From Zavarzinella sp. (GTDB taxonomy: Bacteria; Planctomycetota; Planctomycetia; Gemmatales; Gemmataceae): a stretch of 64,000 nt of DNA. Shown here piece after piece: positions 44,620-55,300 of this stretch. The notes beneath the pieces are model-generated. The model was not told the DNA's origin and did not search any database. It saw nothing but the letters and a program-made list of their open reading frames with translations. The position numbers and the translations under genes were made by a program. Location of the stretch: the NCBI GenBank assembly GCA_041399155.1, contig JAWKTI010000001.1, positions 248,001 to 312,000 of the forward strand, in the 5' to 3' direction. Position 1 is the first letter of the stretch. Every line of letters begins with the position of its first letter.

Positions 44620-45613
44620 ATGCGTCCAACGGAATTGGTACGTACGGTGTCGGCGTTACTTGGCACTCGTCGACCACTTATCTTTGGGGGCCACCGGGAT
44701 CGGTAAATCCACCCTGATCCGGCAGGTGGCGGTGGAAGAACAACTGACCCTCGTCGATATCCGGGCCACCTTACTGGATCCGGTCGATCTGCGTGGTTTA
44801 CCCCACCTTGATGGTAGTGCGGTTTCCTGGTGTCCACCCTCTTTTCTGCCGCAAACTGGACGAGGAATCCTGTTTCTGGATGAACTGGCTCAGGCACCAC
44901 CCCTGGTGCAGTCGGCCTGTCTGCAGCTCACCCTCGATCGTCGGCTGGGAGAATACGAATTGCCTCCATACTGGACGATTATTGCCGCCAGCAACCGCAA
45001 TGAAGATCGTGCGGGTACCCACCGATTGATCAGCCCACTGCTCAATCGCTTTATTCATCTCGATCTGGAACCCAGCCTGGAAGACTGGCAGGCGTGGGCA
45101 GTCACCAACGGCATCGTGCCGGAAGTGCGGGCGTTTCTCAATTTTCGTCCTAATCTGCTGTTCGGTTTTGATCCCAGCCTCCAGAGCCGAGCCTTTCCCA
45201 CCCCCCGTTCGTGGGAGTTCGTGTCTGCAGCGATGTCCCAGGTACCCAGAGATTTACTCCACTCGGTCGTTATTGGCTGTGTGGGAGATGGCCCCGCAGC
45301 GGAGTTCACCTCCTTTCTGCGTTTATTTCAGCAACTACCCAACATTGATGATGCCTTGCAACACCCGGAAACCACACCAATCCCCCACGATCCTGCTACT
45401 CTCTATGCCCTGGTGGGAGCCCTCGTCGAACGCTGCCGAACCGACCACTCACCACTACCACAATTTGTCCGTTATGCCAGCCGACTTCCGGAAGAGTTTG
45501 GCATGGTGGCGATCCGCGATGCCCTGAGTATCCAGCCCAGCCTGGCTGCCCTGCCTGCGGTTCAGGACTGGATCCGCAATGCCCGCGAACAAGGTCTGTT
45601 TCTACGTCCATAA
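44620..45613 (+). CDS. MoxR-type AAA+ ATPase (frameshift near the start)
   Basis: An ATPase with Walker A (GATGIGKST), Walker B (RGILFLDELAQAPP) and sensor IIAASNRNED, the MoxR pattern. The ATG at 44620 follows AGGAG and starts MRPTELVRTVSALLGTRRPL, but the frame then needs a +1 change near 44688-44697 to enter Walker A; loss of two G residues from the two G runs would explain it, since GGPPGIGKS is then restored. Downstream the frame is clean to 45613. It leads an operon with a hypothetical protein and a DUF2201 protein. Confidence 0.75.
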
Positions 45614-45643
45614 CCAATTACTTATTCAAACAAGGATGAAACT

Positions 45644-46489
45644 ATGATTGAGAATCACCTCGATATCGGTGGTGGGGTTGTTTTCTGGATGCTGACCGAT
45701 GACACCCGCCGGGAACGTTTACAGGATGGCTTAGCCAGATTAGGTCTGGAGAAGTTTTTGCCGGAAGCACGCCCCGATACCTCGATTTTACGCGATGCCC
45801 TTGATGAACAACTGGGTGGCTCGCGGGTGCTGATCCGACCCCTGGCCCACAAAGATGGCTTTGCAGTGGTGCGGGAAGACCGTGGGGAAGAGCAGAACGA
45901 ATACCGCACGGAACTGGTCGCCCGTATGGTGGGTGGTGCACTGGATCTGCAGCCGTGGGATGACCGTGCAGCAGCCATTCAGGAATCGATGCATGCCCAT
46001 GCCTGCCGGATCCCAGCAGTGCAGGTTTCTCAGATGCTGGTCAAAATGGTGGAGCATCTGGGTGGCACCCGCCTGCGACCCAGTGGTGCGGTCTACTGGA
46101 TCCCCGGCAACCGACTCGATGAATGGATGAAAATCGTTCAGGCGGTGGAGCAGGCCAGTGATCGACCGGCAGCAGTCTATCTGTTACGGCACCAGCTGGA
46201 TACTGAGGCAGTGCGGGCGGTGCGGGATGCGGTTATCAACGAAATCGAAGCGAACACCAGCCGGATTTCTGCCGATGTGCTCTCGGGTGATCTGGGAACC
46301 CGGGCGTTGGAAACCCGCCAGCAGCAGATCGAATCACTGCGGGAAAAAGTACTGCTGTATGAAGACATTCTGAACATCGGTCTGACTCAGTTACATCAGG
46401 CGATCGATAAAGCGGATCAGGTGACGGTGACTGCCAGCCTGATGCTCAGTTCCCGCCAGAGCCTGGCTGCCCACGGGATGGTGGGATGA
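45644..46489 (+). CDS. Hypothetical protein of MoxR operon, 281 aa
   Basis: A soluble protein with GGGVVFWMLTDDTRRERL at the N-terminus, then EYRTELVARMVGGA, GGTRLRPSGAVYWIP, and a long helical C-terminal third rich in Glu, Gln and Arg. It is 30 bases after the MoxR gene with an AAGGA site, and its TGA overlaps the ATG of the next gene. The layout faintly recalls DUF6744-type proteins, but I am not sure of it. Its constant place between MoxR and DUF2201 suggests it binds one of them. Confidence 0.6.
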   Translation: MIENHLDIGGGVVFWMLTDDTRRERLQDGLARLGLEKFLPEARPDTSILRDALDEQLGGSRVLIRPLAHKDGFAVVREDRGEEQNEYRTELVARMVGGALDLQPWDDRAAAIQESMHAHACRIPAVQVSQMLVKMVEHLGGTRLRPSGAVYWIPGNRLDEWMKIVQAVEQASDRPAAVYLLRHQLDTEAVRAVRDAVINEIEANTSRISADVLSGDLGTRALETRQQQIESLREKVLLYEDILNIGLTQLHQAIDKADQVTVTASLMLSSRQSLAAHGMVG

Positions 46490-47280
46490 TGGCAGCACTT
46501 CAACTGATCCGTGCGGCACGGATGCGACTGCTTCTGGGTCGGGATGGGCAGTCGGCATTCTTTGCGACGCTGGCGATGCGATTACAACTGGTGGAAGACC
46601 CGGCAATTGGCACGATGGCCACCGATGGCAGGCAACTGGCCTTTGCACCCGAGTTTGTGTTGCAATTACAGCCACAGGAACTGCTGGGGGTGCTGGTGCA
46701 TGAGGTGATGCATAATGCCCTGAACCACCATCTTCGACGTGGAGCACGGAATCCAGAACTCTGGAACATCGCCTGCGATCTGGCAATCAATCCGCTGATT
46801 CTGAACGGAGGTTTGCAACTGCCTGCCAGCCGACTGCTGCCTGGAGAAGGTTCGTATGCCCACCTTGCAACAGCCCGTTGTGCTGAAGAGTACTATCAGC
46901 TGCTACTGGCAGAAAACGGTTCCTTACCAGGAGAATCCGATCCCGGTGGGTGCGGCAAAGTTCTCGATGCACCAGCAGATCCGGGGATTCGCCGTGAAAT
47001 GGAGGTAGAACAGCAGATTGCGGTGCAGCAGGCCCAGACTGTAGCAATGGCGTTGGATCAGATTTTGCTTTACAGCAGATGCTCGATCAACACGGTCCGG
47101 CACTGCTGGAACGTGGCCTGGCAGCACTGCCAGAGCCAGCATTCCGCCAGTTGTTGCGGCACCCGGATCGTCTGTTGGATCTGCAGGAATATCTGCTGCT
47201 TTCAGACAGCGCTTACTGGGATCAACTGGTTCTTCAGCAATCAGAACGGGCCACGGTTGAAAGGATTGCCGAACAGGTAA
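46486..47280 (+). CDS. DUF2201 metallopeptidase-like protein, C-terminus lost
   Basis: The first 190 residues match DUF2201 N-terminal (vWA-associated) metallopeptidase-like proteins: HEVMHNALNHHLRR with an HExxH-like HEVMH, NPELWNIACDLAINP and RLLPGEG. After MALDQ near 47065 the frame reads through the next gene out of frame, so the normal C-terminal vWA-like part is missing. A deletion probably fused the two genes. It starts inside the stop of the preceding gene (ATGA). Confidence 0.6.
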   Translation: MMAALQLIRAARMRLLLGRDGQSAFFATLAMRLQLVEDPAIGTMATDGRQLAFAPEFVLQLQPQELLGVLVHEVMHNALNHHLRRGARNPELWNIACDLAINPLILNGGLQLPASRLLPGEGSYAHLATARCAEEYYQLLLAENGSLPGESDPGGCGKVLDAPADPGIRREMEVEQQIAVQQAQTVAMALDQILLYSRCSINTVRHCWNVAWQHCQSQHSASCCGTRIVCWICRNICCFQTALTGINWFFSNQNGPRLKGLPNR

Positions 47281-47819
47281 TGGCGCAGATCGCCCCACCT
47301 AAAACGATTCCAATGACATCGGCACCACAAAAAAACTGGAGCAGTCTTGGCCTGATTGCTGCTTCAGTGCTGCTTGGCATGGTTTTGTGGTACACCTGGG
47401 GCAATCAGATCTTCCCACCCGATGGGAAGGGCAAGATGATTGTTGTCGATGCCACCTGGGGCTGGCAGGGATTACCCTTGAATGAGATGCCCACTGAGAA
47501 GAGAGAGTATCTGACTGCAATTGCCGATGCGGGGGATGAATGGTTTCAGCGGAATCCGCGAAGTTCGAACGAGCTGCTGCAGGATTTACGGGCAATGCGC
47601 GATGGTTGTACAAAGTTGCTGGCCGCACCGCACCCAGGGTTGGGGCTGGCAGACCGGCAGTGGCTGTACGAAAAATGTGTTGCCTGGGGAACAAAGCTGG
47701 ACCAGCACCTGGCCGATGCCCACACCGAGGCTGACTGGCAGGTAGTGCAGACCCAGGCGAATGAGACGGTTCGGAAACTAGTGACCGCACTGCGGGATAA
47801 AGCGAAGAATGTTGGATAA
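47079..47819 (+). CDS. Single-pass membrane protein of MoxR operon
   Basis: A 246-residue protein: a soluble N-terminal region (PALLERGLAALPEPAFRQLL), a membrane helix near residues 92-108 (LGLIAASVLLGMVLWYTWG), and an extracytoplasmic helical domain with several Trp. The first ATG overlaps the out-of-frame tail of the DUF2201 gene, and the original start may have been lost in the same deletion. The caspase-like gene begins 17 bases after its stop, behind TAGGAG. Confidence 0.55.
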   Translation: MLDQHGPALLERGLAALPEPAFRQLLRHPDRLLDLQEYLLLSDSAYWDQLVLQQSERATVERIAEQVMAQIAPPKTIPMTSAPQKNWSSLGLIAASVLLGMVLWYTWGNQIFPPDGKGKMIVVDATWGWQGLPLNEMPTEKREYLTAIADAGDEWFQRNPRSSNELLQDLRAMRDGCTKLLAAPHPGLGLADRQWLYEKCVAWGTKLDQHLADAHTEADWQVVQTQANETVRKLVTALRDKAKNVG

Positions 47820-47836
47820 GCCTTAGGAGCCACGAA

Positions 47837-48181
47837 ATGACCCGACTGTTCTTGATTCTGCTGATCGTGGCGATGACCAACGTCACCCTGTTCGCAGCCC
47901 CACAGAAGTTTGCGTTACTGATTGGTATAAACAAATATCGGCACCGCGAGATGAACCAACCCAAGCCCCTGCAGTATGCCGAAGCGGATGTGACGGAACT
48001 GGATGCAATGTTAAAGGCATCTGGTTATGAAACGGTGCTGTTAACAGGGGACAGCGCCACCAAAGAGGCGATTGAAAAGCAGATCAAGTTGATCCAGACG
48101 AAAGGCAACAGCGATGGCGTGGTGCTGGTGGCACTGGCAGGCCATGGGGTGCAGCACGAGAAGGCGGAAGATGCCTGGTAG
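47837..48181 (+). pseudogene. Caspase-like (peptidase C14) protein, truncated
   Basis: A signal peptide (FLILLIVAMTNVTLFA) is followed by the start of a caspase-like p20 domain: KFALLIGINKYRH, LQYAEADVTELDAMLK, and the catalytic His in VVLVALAGHGVQ. The frame ends at a TAG after EDAW, before the catalytic Cys, and unrelated sequence follows. As it stands it cannot be an active protease. It closes the operon with MoxR and DUF2201. Confidence 0.75.
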
Positions 48182-48225
48182 TGCCCATAGATTGGTGGTA
48201 AGGTTTATTTTATTTTCATTAACCA

Positions 48226-49410
48226 CTACTGCAAACTACTTAGTGCGTGTGACAATTCATTGTGCATTTCCTCTACAGAATGGTAGCGGTTTTCTGGCTC
48301 TTTTTGAAGGCATTTCTGGCACACTGTATCCAGTTGCTTCGGAATATCCGGGTTTATCTGGGCTGGGTTTCCGGGCACTGTTGTCAGGATCTGTTCGATC
48401 AACAGGTTTCTCGCATTTGACTGAAATACATTGCGATTGGTGATCAGCTCAAACAGTATCACTCCAAGACTGTATATGTCAGTGGAATAACCGATCCTGG
48501 AATGTTCTCCACGAATCTGTTCCGGCGGCATGTACTGAAAAGTTCCCAGCACTTCACCTGACCTGGTATGCATTCCACCAGCCAATAAAGAGCGAGCGAT
48601 ACCAAAATCAGTGATCATCGGACGATCATTTTCAGTCAACAATATATTGGCAGGCTTCAAATCCCGGTGGACGATGTGCTGCTTATGTGCCGCCTGCACA
48701 CCTTTCAGAATTTCCATCATCACTTTGGTACCCCAATGCCAAGTGGGGTGATTCTGGCTCAGTCGGTCTGCAAGTGTACCTCCATCTGCCCAAAGAGATA
48801 TGATGTAGAACCGCTGATTGATAGCACCTGATTCGATAAAGGGTACAATGTTGGGGTGGGATAAACGCTGAAGTGTTTCGGCTTCATGCAGCAACCGGAG
48901 CAATTCAGTAGCTGTTGCTGTTTGATGGGCAAACTTGATCGCTACATCCGGACCACCACGCAGTGGCCTGCTACGATAAACAATCCCCATTCCACCCTGA
49001 TTCATGAATTCCAACGGCGCGTAACCAGGGACCACTGGCGGTTCTCTCACTTCCTTCTCCGTAGTTACCTGCGTTGAATTAAATCTGCAGCCTGTTAATC
49101 CATCGTGTAACATCAGAATGTCCTGCAACTCTTTTCGCCAATGTGGGAAGCGCTCACAGTATTCTTCCAGTAGGTATGTATCCCCCAATTCAGCACGATT
49201 CATGATCTCGCCATAGATAATTACCAGAGCATCCTCCTGTGAACCCGCTAGTTTTGGCAATGTGCGGAAGTAATCTTCTGCCCGTGGGCGTTCACCACGT
49301 GCAAATCGTTCATCCTGATCCGCACGCACTGCTTCACAGAGCAACGGCAGTGGAAGGTGCTTCCAGCCATTCGCCATTTCGGTAATTGAATTAAACGGAC
49401 TGCTCATCAT
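48226..49410 (-). CDS. Ser/Thr protein kinase
   Basis: A 394-residue cytoplasmic kinase. The N-terminal 130 residues are helical and typical of planctomycete kinases paired with ECF sigma factors (RFARGERPRAEDYF). Then come NQGGMGIVYR, an HRDLKPAN catalytic loop near 246, DFGIAR near 267 and MPPEQIRGE. There is no membrane helix. The start overlaps the end of the ECF sigma gene by 20 bases, so the pair is co-translated and the kinase probably controls that sigma factor. Confidence 0.9.
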   Translation of the reverse strand: MMSSPFNSITEMANGWKHLPLPLLCEAVRADQDERFARGERPRAEDYFRTLPKLAGSQEDALVIIYGEIMNRAELGDTYLLEEYCERFPHWRKELQDILMLHDGLTGCRFNSTQVTTEKEVREPPVVPGYAPLEFMNQGGMGIVYRSRPLRGGPDVAIKFAHQTATATELLRLLHEAETLQRLSHPNIVPFIESGAINQRFYIISLWADGGTLADRLSQNHPTWHWGTKVMMEILKGVQAAHKQHIVHRDLKPANILLTENDRPMITDFGIARSLLAGGMHTRSGEVLGTFQYMPPEQIRGEHSRIGYSTDIYSLGVILFELITNRNVFQSNARNLLIEQILTTVPGNPAQINPDIPKQLDTVCQKCLQKEPENRYHSVEEMHNELSHALSSLQ

Positions 49411-49984
49411 CTTCCTCTAACCCAAGGTCATGTGCAGCACGATTCATCGCGCGGGCGAACTGTTTTCTGCGGCCTTCCGCCGTGCCTCCCATTTCCAGTG
49501 CAATCTGTTGCCAATCCTGCCTGTTCTGCCGTCGATCGGCAATCTCCCGCTCTTCCGTTGTGAGGGCATTTCTCAATTTTTCAAGCAATTCTGCCTCTTC
49601 CACAATCCGATCTGGGGTGGGGTGATTCCCAAAAATATCACCCAAATGATCAACCGCAACTTCCCGCTGCTGTGACCGGCGTTCCTGTTGAAAATACCGT
49701 GCGGCCGACCGCACCTTGTTTTGGGCAATTCTTGCCAGCAACGCAATTAATTGCTGGGGATTATCCAGGTCATATTGCCCCATAGCTGCCCGCATGAAGA
49801 AAGTGCCCATCACCGACTGGCAGATATCCACCGAATCAAATTTTGCACGCATCGAAGAACTGATGTTGGAACGCACAATTACTCTGATTGCGGGTTCAAA
49901 TCGCTTAATCAACTGCTCTGCTGCCAGGGCATCGCCATTTCGGATGCGTTCAATGAAATCAGAAAACGGTGGGTCTTCTTTCAT
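49391..49984 (-). CDS. ECF-type sigma factor (planctomycete kinase-linked type)
   Basis: A 197-residue sigma-70-family protein. Region 2 is marked by KFDSVDICQSVMGTFFMRAA and LIALLARIAQNKVRSAARY, region 4 by EREIADRRQNRQDWQQIAL. No anti-sigma gene is present; the linked kinase is the likely regulator, as known for ECF groups in planctomycetes. The ATG follows AGGAAAAAAAG. Upstream is a divergent region leading to the RTX gene. Confidence 0.88.
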   Translation of the reverse strand: MKEDPPFSDFIERIRNGDALAAEQLIKRFEPAIRVIVRSNISSSMRAKFDSVDICQSVMGTFFMRAAMGQYDLDNPQQLIALLARIAQNKVRSAARYFQQERRSQQREVAVDHLGDIFGNHPTPDRIVEEAELLEKLRNALTTEEREIADRRQNRQDWQQIALEMGGTAEGRRKQFARAMNRAAHDLGLEEDDEQSV

Positions 49985-50084
49985 CTTTTTTTCCTTTTTT
50001 CTTTTTGTCCTGTCCGACTGATGAACCGACGGCGATGAATTGTTGAGTAAAGTGGTTCATCGCTACGGAATCAGGAGAAAGAAA

Positions 50085-51852
50085 ATGCTTAATTTTCAGA
50101 AATACAAAACAGGTTTTCAGTAAAACCGAAACGCGGCTGGTGTTGACCACACTGGAAGCAAGGGAAGTTCCCGCCACCCTCGCGGTGCTGGGCGATGATG
50201 GAATTCTGCGAATGTCTGCAGACAGTGCGGGTGCAACGATTGCTGTGACCAGCGAGCTGGTTTATAACGGAAGTCCTTATTCGAAGCCAACTTACACGAT
50301 TCAGGTCTCCAGCACTGATCAGGATGGCAGGCGGGTACAGTCTTTTCTCGGGCACCAGGTGAAGTCGTTGTACTTTCACGGTTCTGAGAGAACGGATACA
50401 TTCACAAACCGCACCACGCTGGCATCGCGGGTGTTTGGATTTGGGGGCGACGACCGCCTTTACGGTGGCAGTGGGGCAGACCACATCGATGGTGGGGATG
50501 GCGCGGACATTATTGATGGCGGCAAAGGTGATGATACCTTGATTGGCGGGAACAGCCGCGATCACATTACCGGTGGGGACGATAAGGACACGATCTATGG
50601 TGATAGCACGAATCTGGAAGATACGTTCGGCGGTAACGACACACTCATTGGTGGGGAAGGAATTGACAGCATTTTTGGTGGTGGAGGACACGATACCATC
50701 TACGGGCAGGGTGGAAACGACTGGCTCAGTGGCAATACAGGCGATGACATGATTTTTGGTGGTAATGGCAACGATTCCCTCCTTGGTGGCTCCGGTAAAG
50801 ACGTACTGAATGGGGAAGCGGACAACGACACCCTGTATTATTCCGAAGATGCAGTGTGGGGTTACAACTAGAACGGAAATACCATCGGTAAAGTGCGCAG
50901 TTATGATGTATTTAATGGTGGTACTGGCACCGATAATATTCAGATGTCTGGACAGAATGAAGTACTTCGATTTCAGGATCTGTCCCGCAGTACCTATCCA
51001 GCGATCCGGATCCAGGGTGTCGAAAACATCTATGGTCACGCGGGAAATGATCTGATTGATCTGAGTTACGATCCCGAACAAAGCCCTGCATCGCTGGGTG
51101 TTTCGGCTGGGATGTATGTTGATGGAGGGGCAGGCAACGATGTCGTCATTGGCCACCAGACTACCCAGATGAGCCTGAATGGCGGTGCAAACGATGATTA
51201 CATTTTCACCAACAACATTACCTCTGCCGCTTATGGCTGGGATGGTTTTGATGAAGTCGAAATCCTTGCGGGTCAACGTCCCAACCTCTCTGGATTCGAA
51301 AAAACGGTGATCAAGGTAGATACTGATGATCATCAAGAAGCTTCGTGGAGTTGTGGACCGAATTCCGTTGCCAGATTTATGCGGGCTTATGGTATTCAAC
51401 TGACATACGCACAGGCGAAACGGTTTACCGAGTATGATGGGAACATTATCTCCTACCTGGAACTGGGTACCCCACCCAGTCAACTGATCGATACGATGCA
51501 ACACTGGAAACCAGATTCCAGGATGGAAAAAGAAAGCACTACCGATCGATTGAAGGAACTTGTGCTGCAGGGAAAACCTGCAATTATCCTCGTTTCGATG
51601 GGGAAAATTGATACCGCGGGCAATTTTGCTGGTGGAAATGTGGGTGAACTGCATTATGTAGTGGTGAACGGTTACGATGCTAGACGCGATACATTCCTCA
51701 TCTCGAATACCAATGGTGAACAATATTGGTGGAAGAGACGAGATCTTGAGTACAAATGGAACTGGTCTAATGATTTCTCCGGCTGGATTGGAGGGCCATC
51801 GGAAGGGGCGTTGCGGATCGAGGGTTTCCGGGATCGAACGTTGTTCTACTAA
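50085..51852 (+). pseudogene. RTX-repeat protein with C39-like peptidase tail; frameshift and amber stop
   Basis: The ATG at 50085 follows AGGAG, but one extra base near 50112 breaks the frame before FSKTETRLVLTTLEAREVPA, the planctomycete export motif. From there the frame is open, through glycine/aspartate RTX nonapeptides (GGDGADIIDGGKGDDT), to a TAG at 50869-50871 and on in the same frame. The C-terminal 180 residues look like a papain-fold C39 peptidase with Cys in SWSCGPNS and His in ELHYVVVNGYD. Intact, it would be a calcium-binding secreted protease. Confidence 0.7.
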
Positions 51853-51880
51853 AACCTCCCTGGAATACTTTTTCAGTGTA

Positions 51881-51906
51881 AAGTCACCTTTCAGGTGACT
51901 TTTTTT
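51881..51906 (+). terminator. Rho-independent terminator after the RTX gene
   Basis: A 9-base perfect stem (AAGTCACCT with AGGTGACTT) around a 3-base loop, followed by a T run ending at 51906. Confidence 0.85.
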
Positions 51907-51994
51907 GCGTATTTTTTGTCCGATATTCCCATTGACGGAGATGAACTGGTAGAGGCGGTAATGCCTGAACTTTCGTTGTAAAGAGGAGTAAATC

Positions 51995-52300
51995 ATGTTC
52001 GGATCAATTCGATTAAATGTGGAACCACTGGAAGCACGTGAAGTACCCGCTGTTATTGGCTGGGTAAAAGGTGTGCCGCAACCGGAACCACCGACCGTGG
52101 TTGGTAAGGTGACAATGGTGAAAGTGGAAACCACGCCAATTACGTTGAAAGCCGGGATGTTGCTTCCAGCACTGAGTAAAATAGATTTTCCTTCCACACT
52201 ACCTAAGTCGGGAATGCTGTTACCCGCTCTCAACCAGGGGGTTGAACAAAGTTCGGCAGATACCGATACGATACTGGACCCGGTTTTCGCTGGAAGATAA
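51995..52300 (+). CDS. Small exported protein with LEAREVPA motif
   Basis: A 101-residue protein starting after GAGGAG. The N-terminus RLNVEPLEAREVPA is nearly the same as that of the RTX protein upstream, a motif found at the start of planctomycete extracellular proteins. The rest contains an internal near-repeat (AGMLLPALSK and SGMLLPALNQ) and no known domain. It may be a remnant or a small surface protein. Confidence 0.65.
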   Translation: MFGSIRLNVEPLEAREVPAVIGWVKGVPQPEPPTVVGKVTMVKVETTPITLKAGMLLPALSKIDFPSTLPKSGMLLPALNQGVEQSSADTDTILDPVFAGR

Positions 52301-52304
52301 TTGA

Positions 52305-55300
52305 TCACTGCTTGACAGGTGGTTGTGTTGGTCCACGGCGAATACAAATTACATAACTTGTGCCGTTGGTGTTCGCAGTCAACAGATGCCTGCCGTCGTG
52401 GGTGAACTGGAACAGCACCGCATGGGGAAACACCCATTCACGTCGCTTTGTTCCGGTCGAGGAATCGTAAAGGCCGTACCAGAAACGTTCTGGACTAGCT
52501 GAAATGTCTAACCCACCAACGACGAATTGTCTGCCATCGGGACTGATCGCCAGAGTCCAGTGACCACCAATAGCAAGGCCAGTCAACCTGCAGACCGAAC
52601 GAGGAGCGGGCCCGGTAATATCCCAGATGGTGGCACCTGTACCTGACATGGTGATCATGCGTCGGCCGTCGGCGGAGATATCCCAGTTCGAAATATTTTC
52701 GAATCCTGCTGGTAGTTTGATCTCTTTTGTATCTTTGCCACTCAAATCCCACTGATGGAGTGTGCCGACATGCCCCGACTGATCTCGTTGGTACAACGCC
52801 TTGCCGTCGGCTGAAAGGCGGGTGATAGCGGCAGTAGTTAACGGCACCCGCGCCACTTCCTCAAATGCCTTCAAGGTTGGGCGGTAGATCGCAGCAAAAA
52901 TGTCCTTTCCCGAGACGATGGTTACTGTGAAAGTGGACGCATCCGCTGAACCATGAATCGACCAGATCTGGCCACCGGTGACCACCTTTCTGATCGGTGC
53001 TGCATCTAACGGTTGGCTCAGATCGTACTGCATGACTTCTGTATTATTCGAGGTTGTAAACATCGCTCTGCTCTTTTTGTCTGCAGGGAACCAAACCAGA
53101 TTCAAATTACCAGCAGGAAACCTTTCTTCCAGATGCGTCTTTCCGAAGCTTCCTTTGGTGATCTCCAACCAGTTGTTTTCGTACTGGAGCATGTTTCTAC
53201 GCATGAGACTGATCACTTGCCCGGACGGCGAAATCCCAAAGGGCTGTTGTCCAGTAATGCCTTCAAGGAGAGGTTTCCACTCGGGTTTCTCGTCTGTCGT
53301 GTCGATTGCGCCAACAGTCATCACTGAATTTTCCGTGGCAAATGCCACTTTACCATCAGCGGAGATTGCTACTTGGGGGTAATACAGATGCAAGAACCAG
53401 GCACGTTGATTGCTTGCACTCGCGAGATCCCAGAACTGAACAGCGCTCCCCGACGAATCAAATAGTTTCTTTCCATCTGCAGAAATGGAGATGTAACCAA
53501 GCATTGGCGGTCCTTCGGATGCCAGTTTGCGGGATGTTTCCTTCGGAACACCGGCACTGAAGTCCCAGGTTCGTAGTGTTCCGTCACTCTCCCCGAACAC
53601 CAGTGCCTGTCCGTCCCGGAAGGAAGTCAGAGAACCACCATGTTCGAATGAACCGAATTTGTGAAGTTGCTTGCCGCTTGCCGTGTCCCAAACGTGGACG
53701 AAATTCTCTCCTGATGATGCGTATGAAGTCGCCAGCATCTTCCCGTCTTGCAGGAAAACGGGTGAATAGCTTGATGTCGGTGTCGGGCAAGTGCTTACCT
53801 GCCTTGGTAACCGATCCGTGATATCCACCACCGATGTCTTTGTTGCCTCTACGAGAGCCAGCCGCTTGCCATCCGGAGTCATCGTGAGGTAAGAATATGC
53901 GACAGTGGGGAGCTGAAGGCGAACAGTCAGTCTTGCCTCGTTGACTGAATAGACTTTCCCCCCCTGGGCCCCTGCTACAGCGAGTGTTTTTCCGTCGGCT
54001 GACAGTGCGACACTGTGGGGAACACGGGGGAGATCTCGAAGCGTCGCCAATTCCTTGCGGGCAACCGGGTCGAACAACTTGACTATCCCATCCACACCAG
54101 CAGTGACCACGAGGCTGCCATCAGGCGTGCATGCCATGGAATTCACACCGCCCCAGTGCTTGCCAGCATGGCTACCGATGACGGCAACGGCATCTTGAGG
54201 AAGTTCCGGAACCAGTTCGGCGGCAGGAATCGCCTTACGTTCAAGGGCATCCAGTGGAGAAGGTGAGGTTGCTGGTACCGGAGCCATTCGCAGAACGTAG
54301 CAGGTACCGTTGGAATTTTCAGTGTAGATATGTCTTCCATCGGGACTGAGATGCAATCTGGTCATGCCCGGGAATTTCCATTCTCTTTCAATGTCACCAA
54401 ATGGAAGTTTCATGAACTTGATCGAGCCAGTAGCATCACTGGCGAGCAGCGACTGCCCACCGGGCAACAGGATTGCAGACTGAACCTGACCTGTAAACGG
54501 TTGAACAGCAAACTTTTCGAGGAGTTGACCACTGGCATAATCGAACAACTTCACCTTTCCATCGGTGGAACCAGTGATGAGCATTGTTGAATCGACGGCG
54601 AAAGAGGCCGAGATTACCCCTTCAAGTGTTGCGACATGCCTGATTCTTGGCCCGCGAAGATCCCAGATCACCATTTTGGGGATAAATCCGGAATTCCACG
54701 AATCAATCGCAACCAGAAACTGCTCATTGGGAGAAAAGAGAAACCCTTGCACAGCATTATGATTCTCTGGATACTCTTTCAATTCCGCAATCAGCTTTGG
54801 TGGATTCACCCGAAAATCGAATACCGCGGGACTGCGTTGCCCCTCCATCCAGCTGGCAACTGCCAACCAACGTTTTGCAGGAGATACAGAAACAGCACCA
54901 ATACCTCTGACTCCATGTTCAATCACAGTGGGGTCGGCAGCATTTCCTTTTGTTGGATCAATCTGAAACAATGACCCTTCAAAATCGCCAATTCTTACAA
55001 TTTGGCCATCCACGAGCGACGTGATCGAGTTGGCATTAACACCTCCTCCAGGAATTGGTACCCTCTTTGGCTGTAATCCATCCAGGTCCCATCGGTGTAC
55101 AACAGGTGTCGTTGAGCCAACTGTCAGGATTCTGTGTGCACTTGGGACGGGCACTGTCTTAGTGATCTCACCCAGTTGGTGAGTGATTTTGCCAGCACCA
55201 TCCTCGGTAATTTCGACCCGCATTAATATTCCCGATCCGACTTCCGATGTAATCACGTACTCTTTTCCAGAAGGTGCAAAGTCAAACGCACCGTAGCCGT

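Noticed and set aside
50869..50871. Genetic code with TAG read as an amino acid
   Set aside because: TAG ends several clear genes here, for example L33 at 12223-12225, so the standard bacterial code applies.
50089..52437. Minus-strand frame of 782 codons
   Set aside because: It is antisense to the RTX repeats, whose repetitive composition keeps the opposite frame open; its translation has no domain and lacks a ribosome site.
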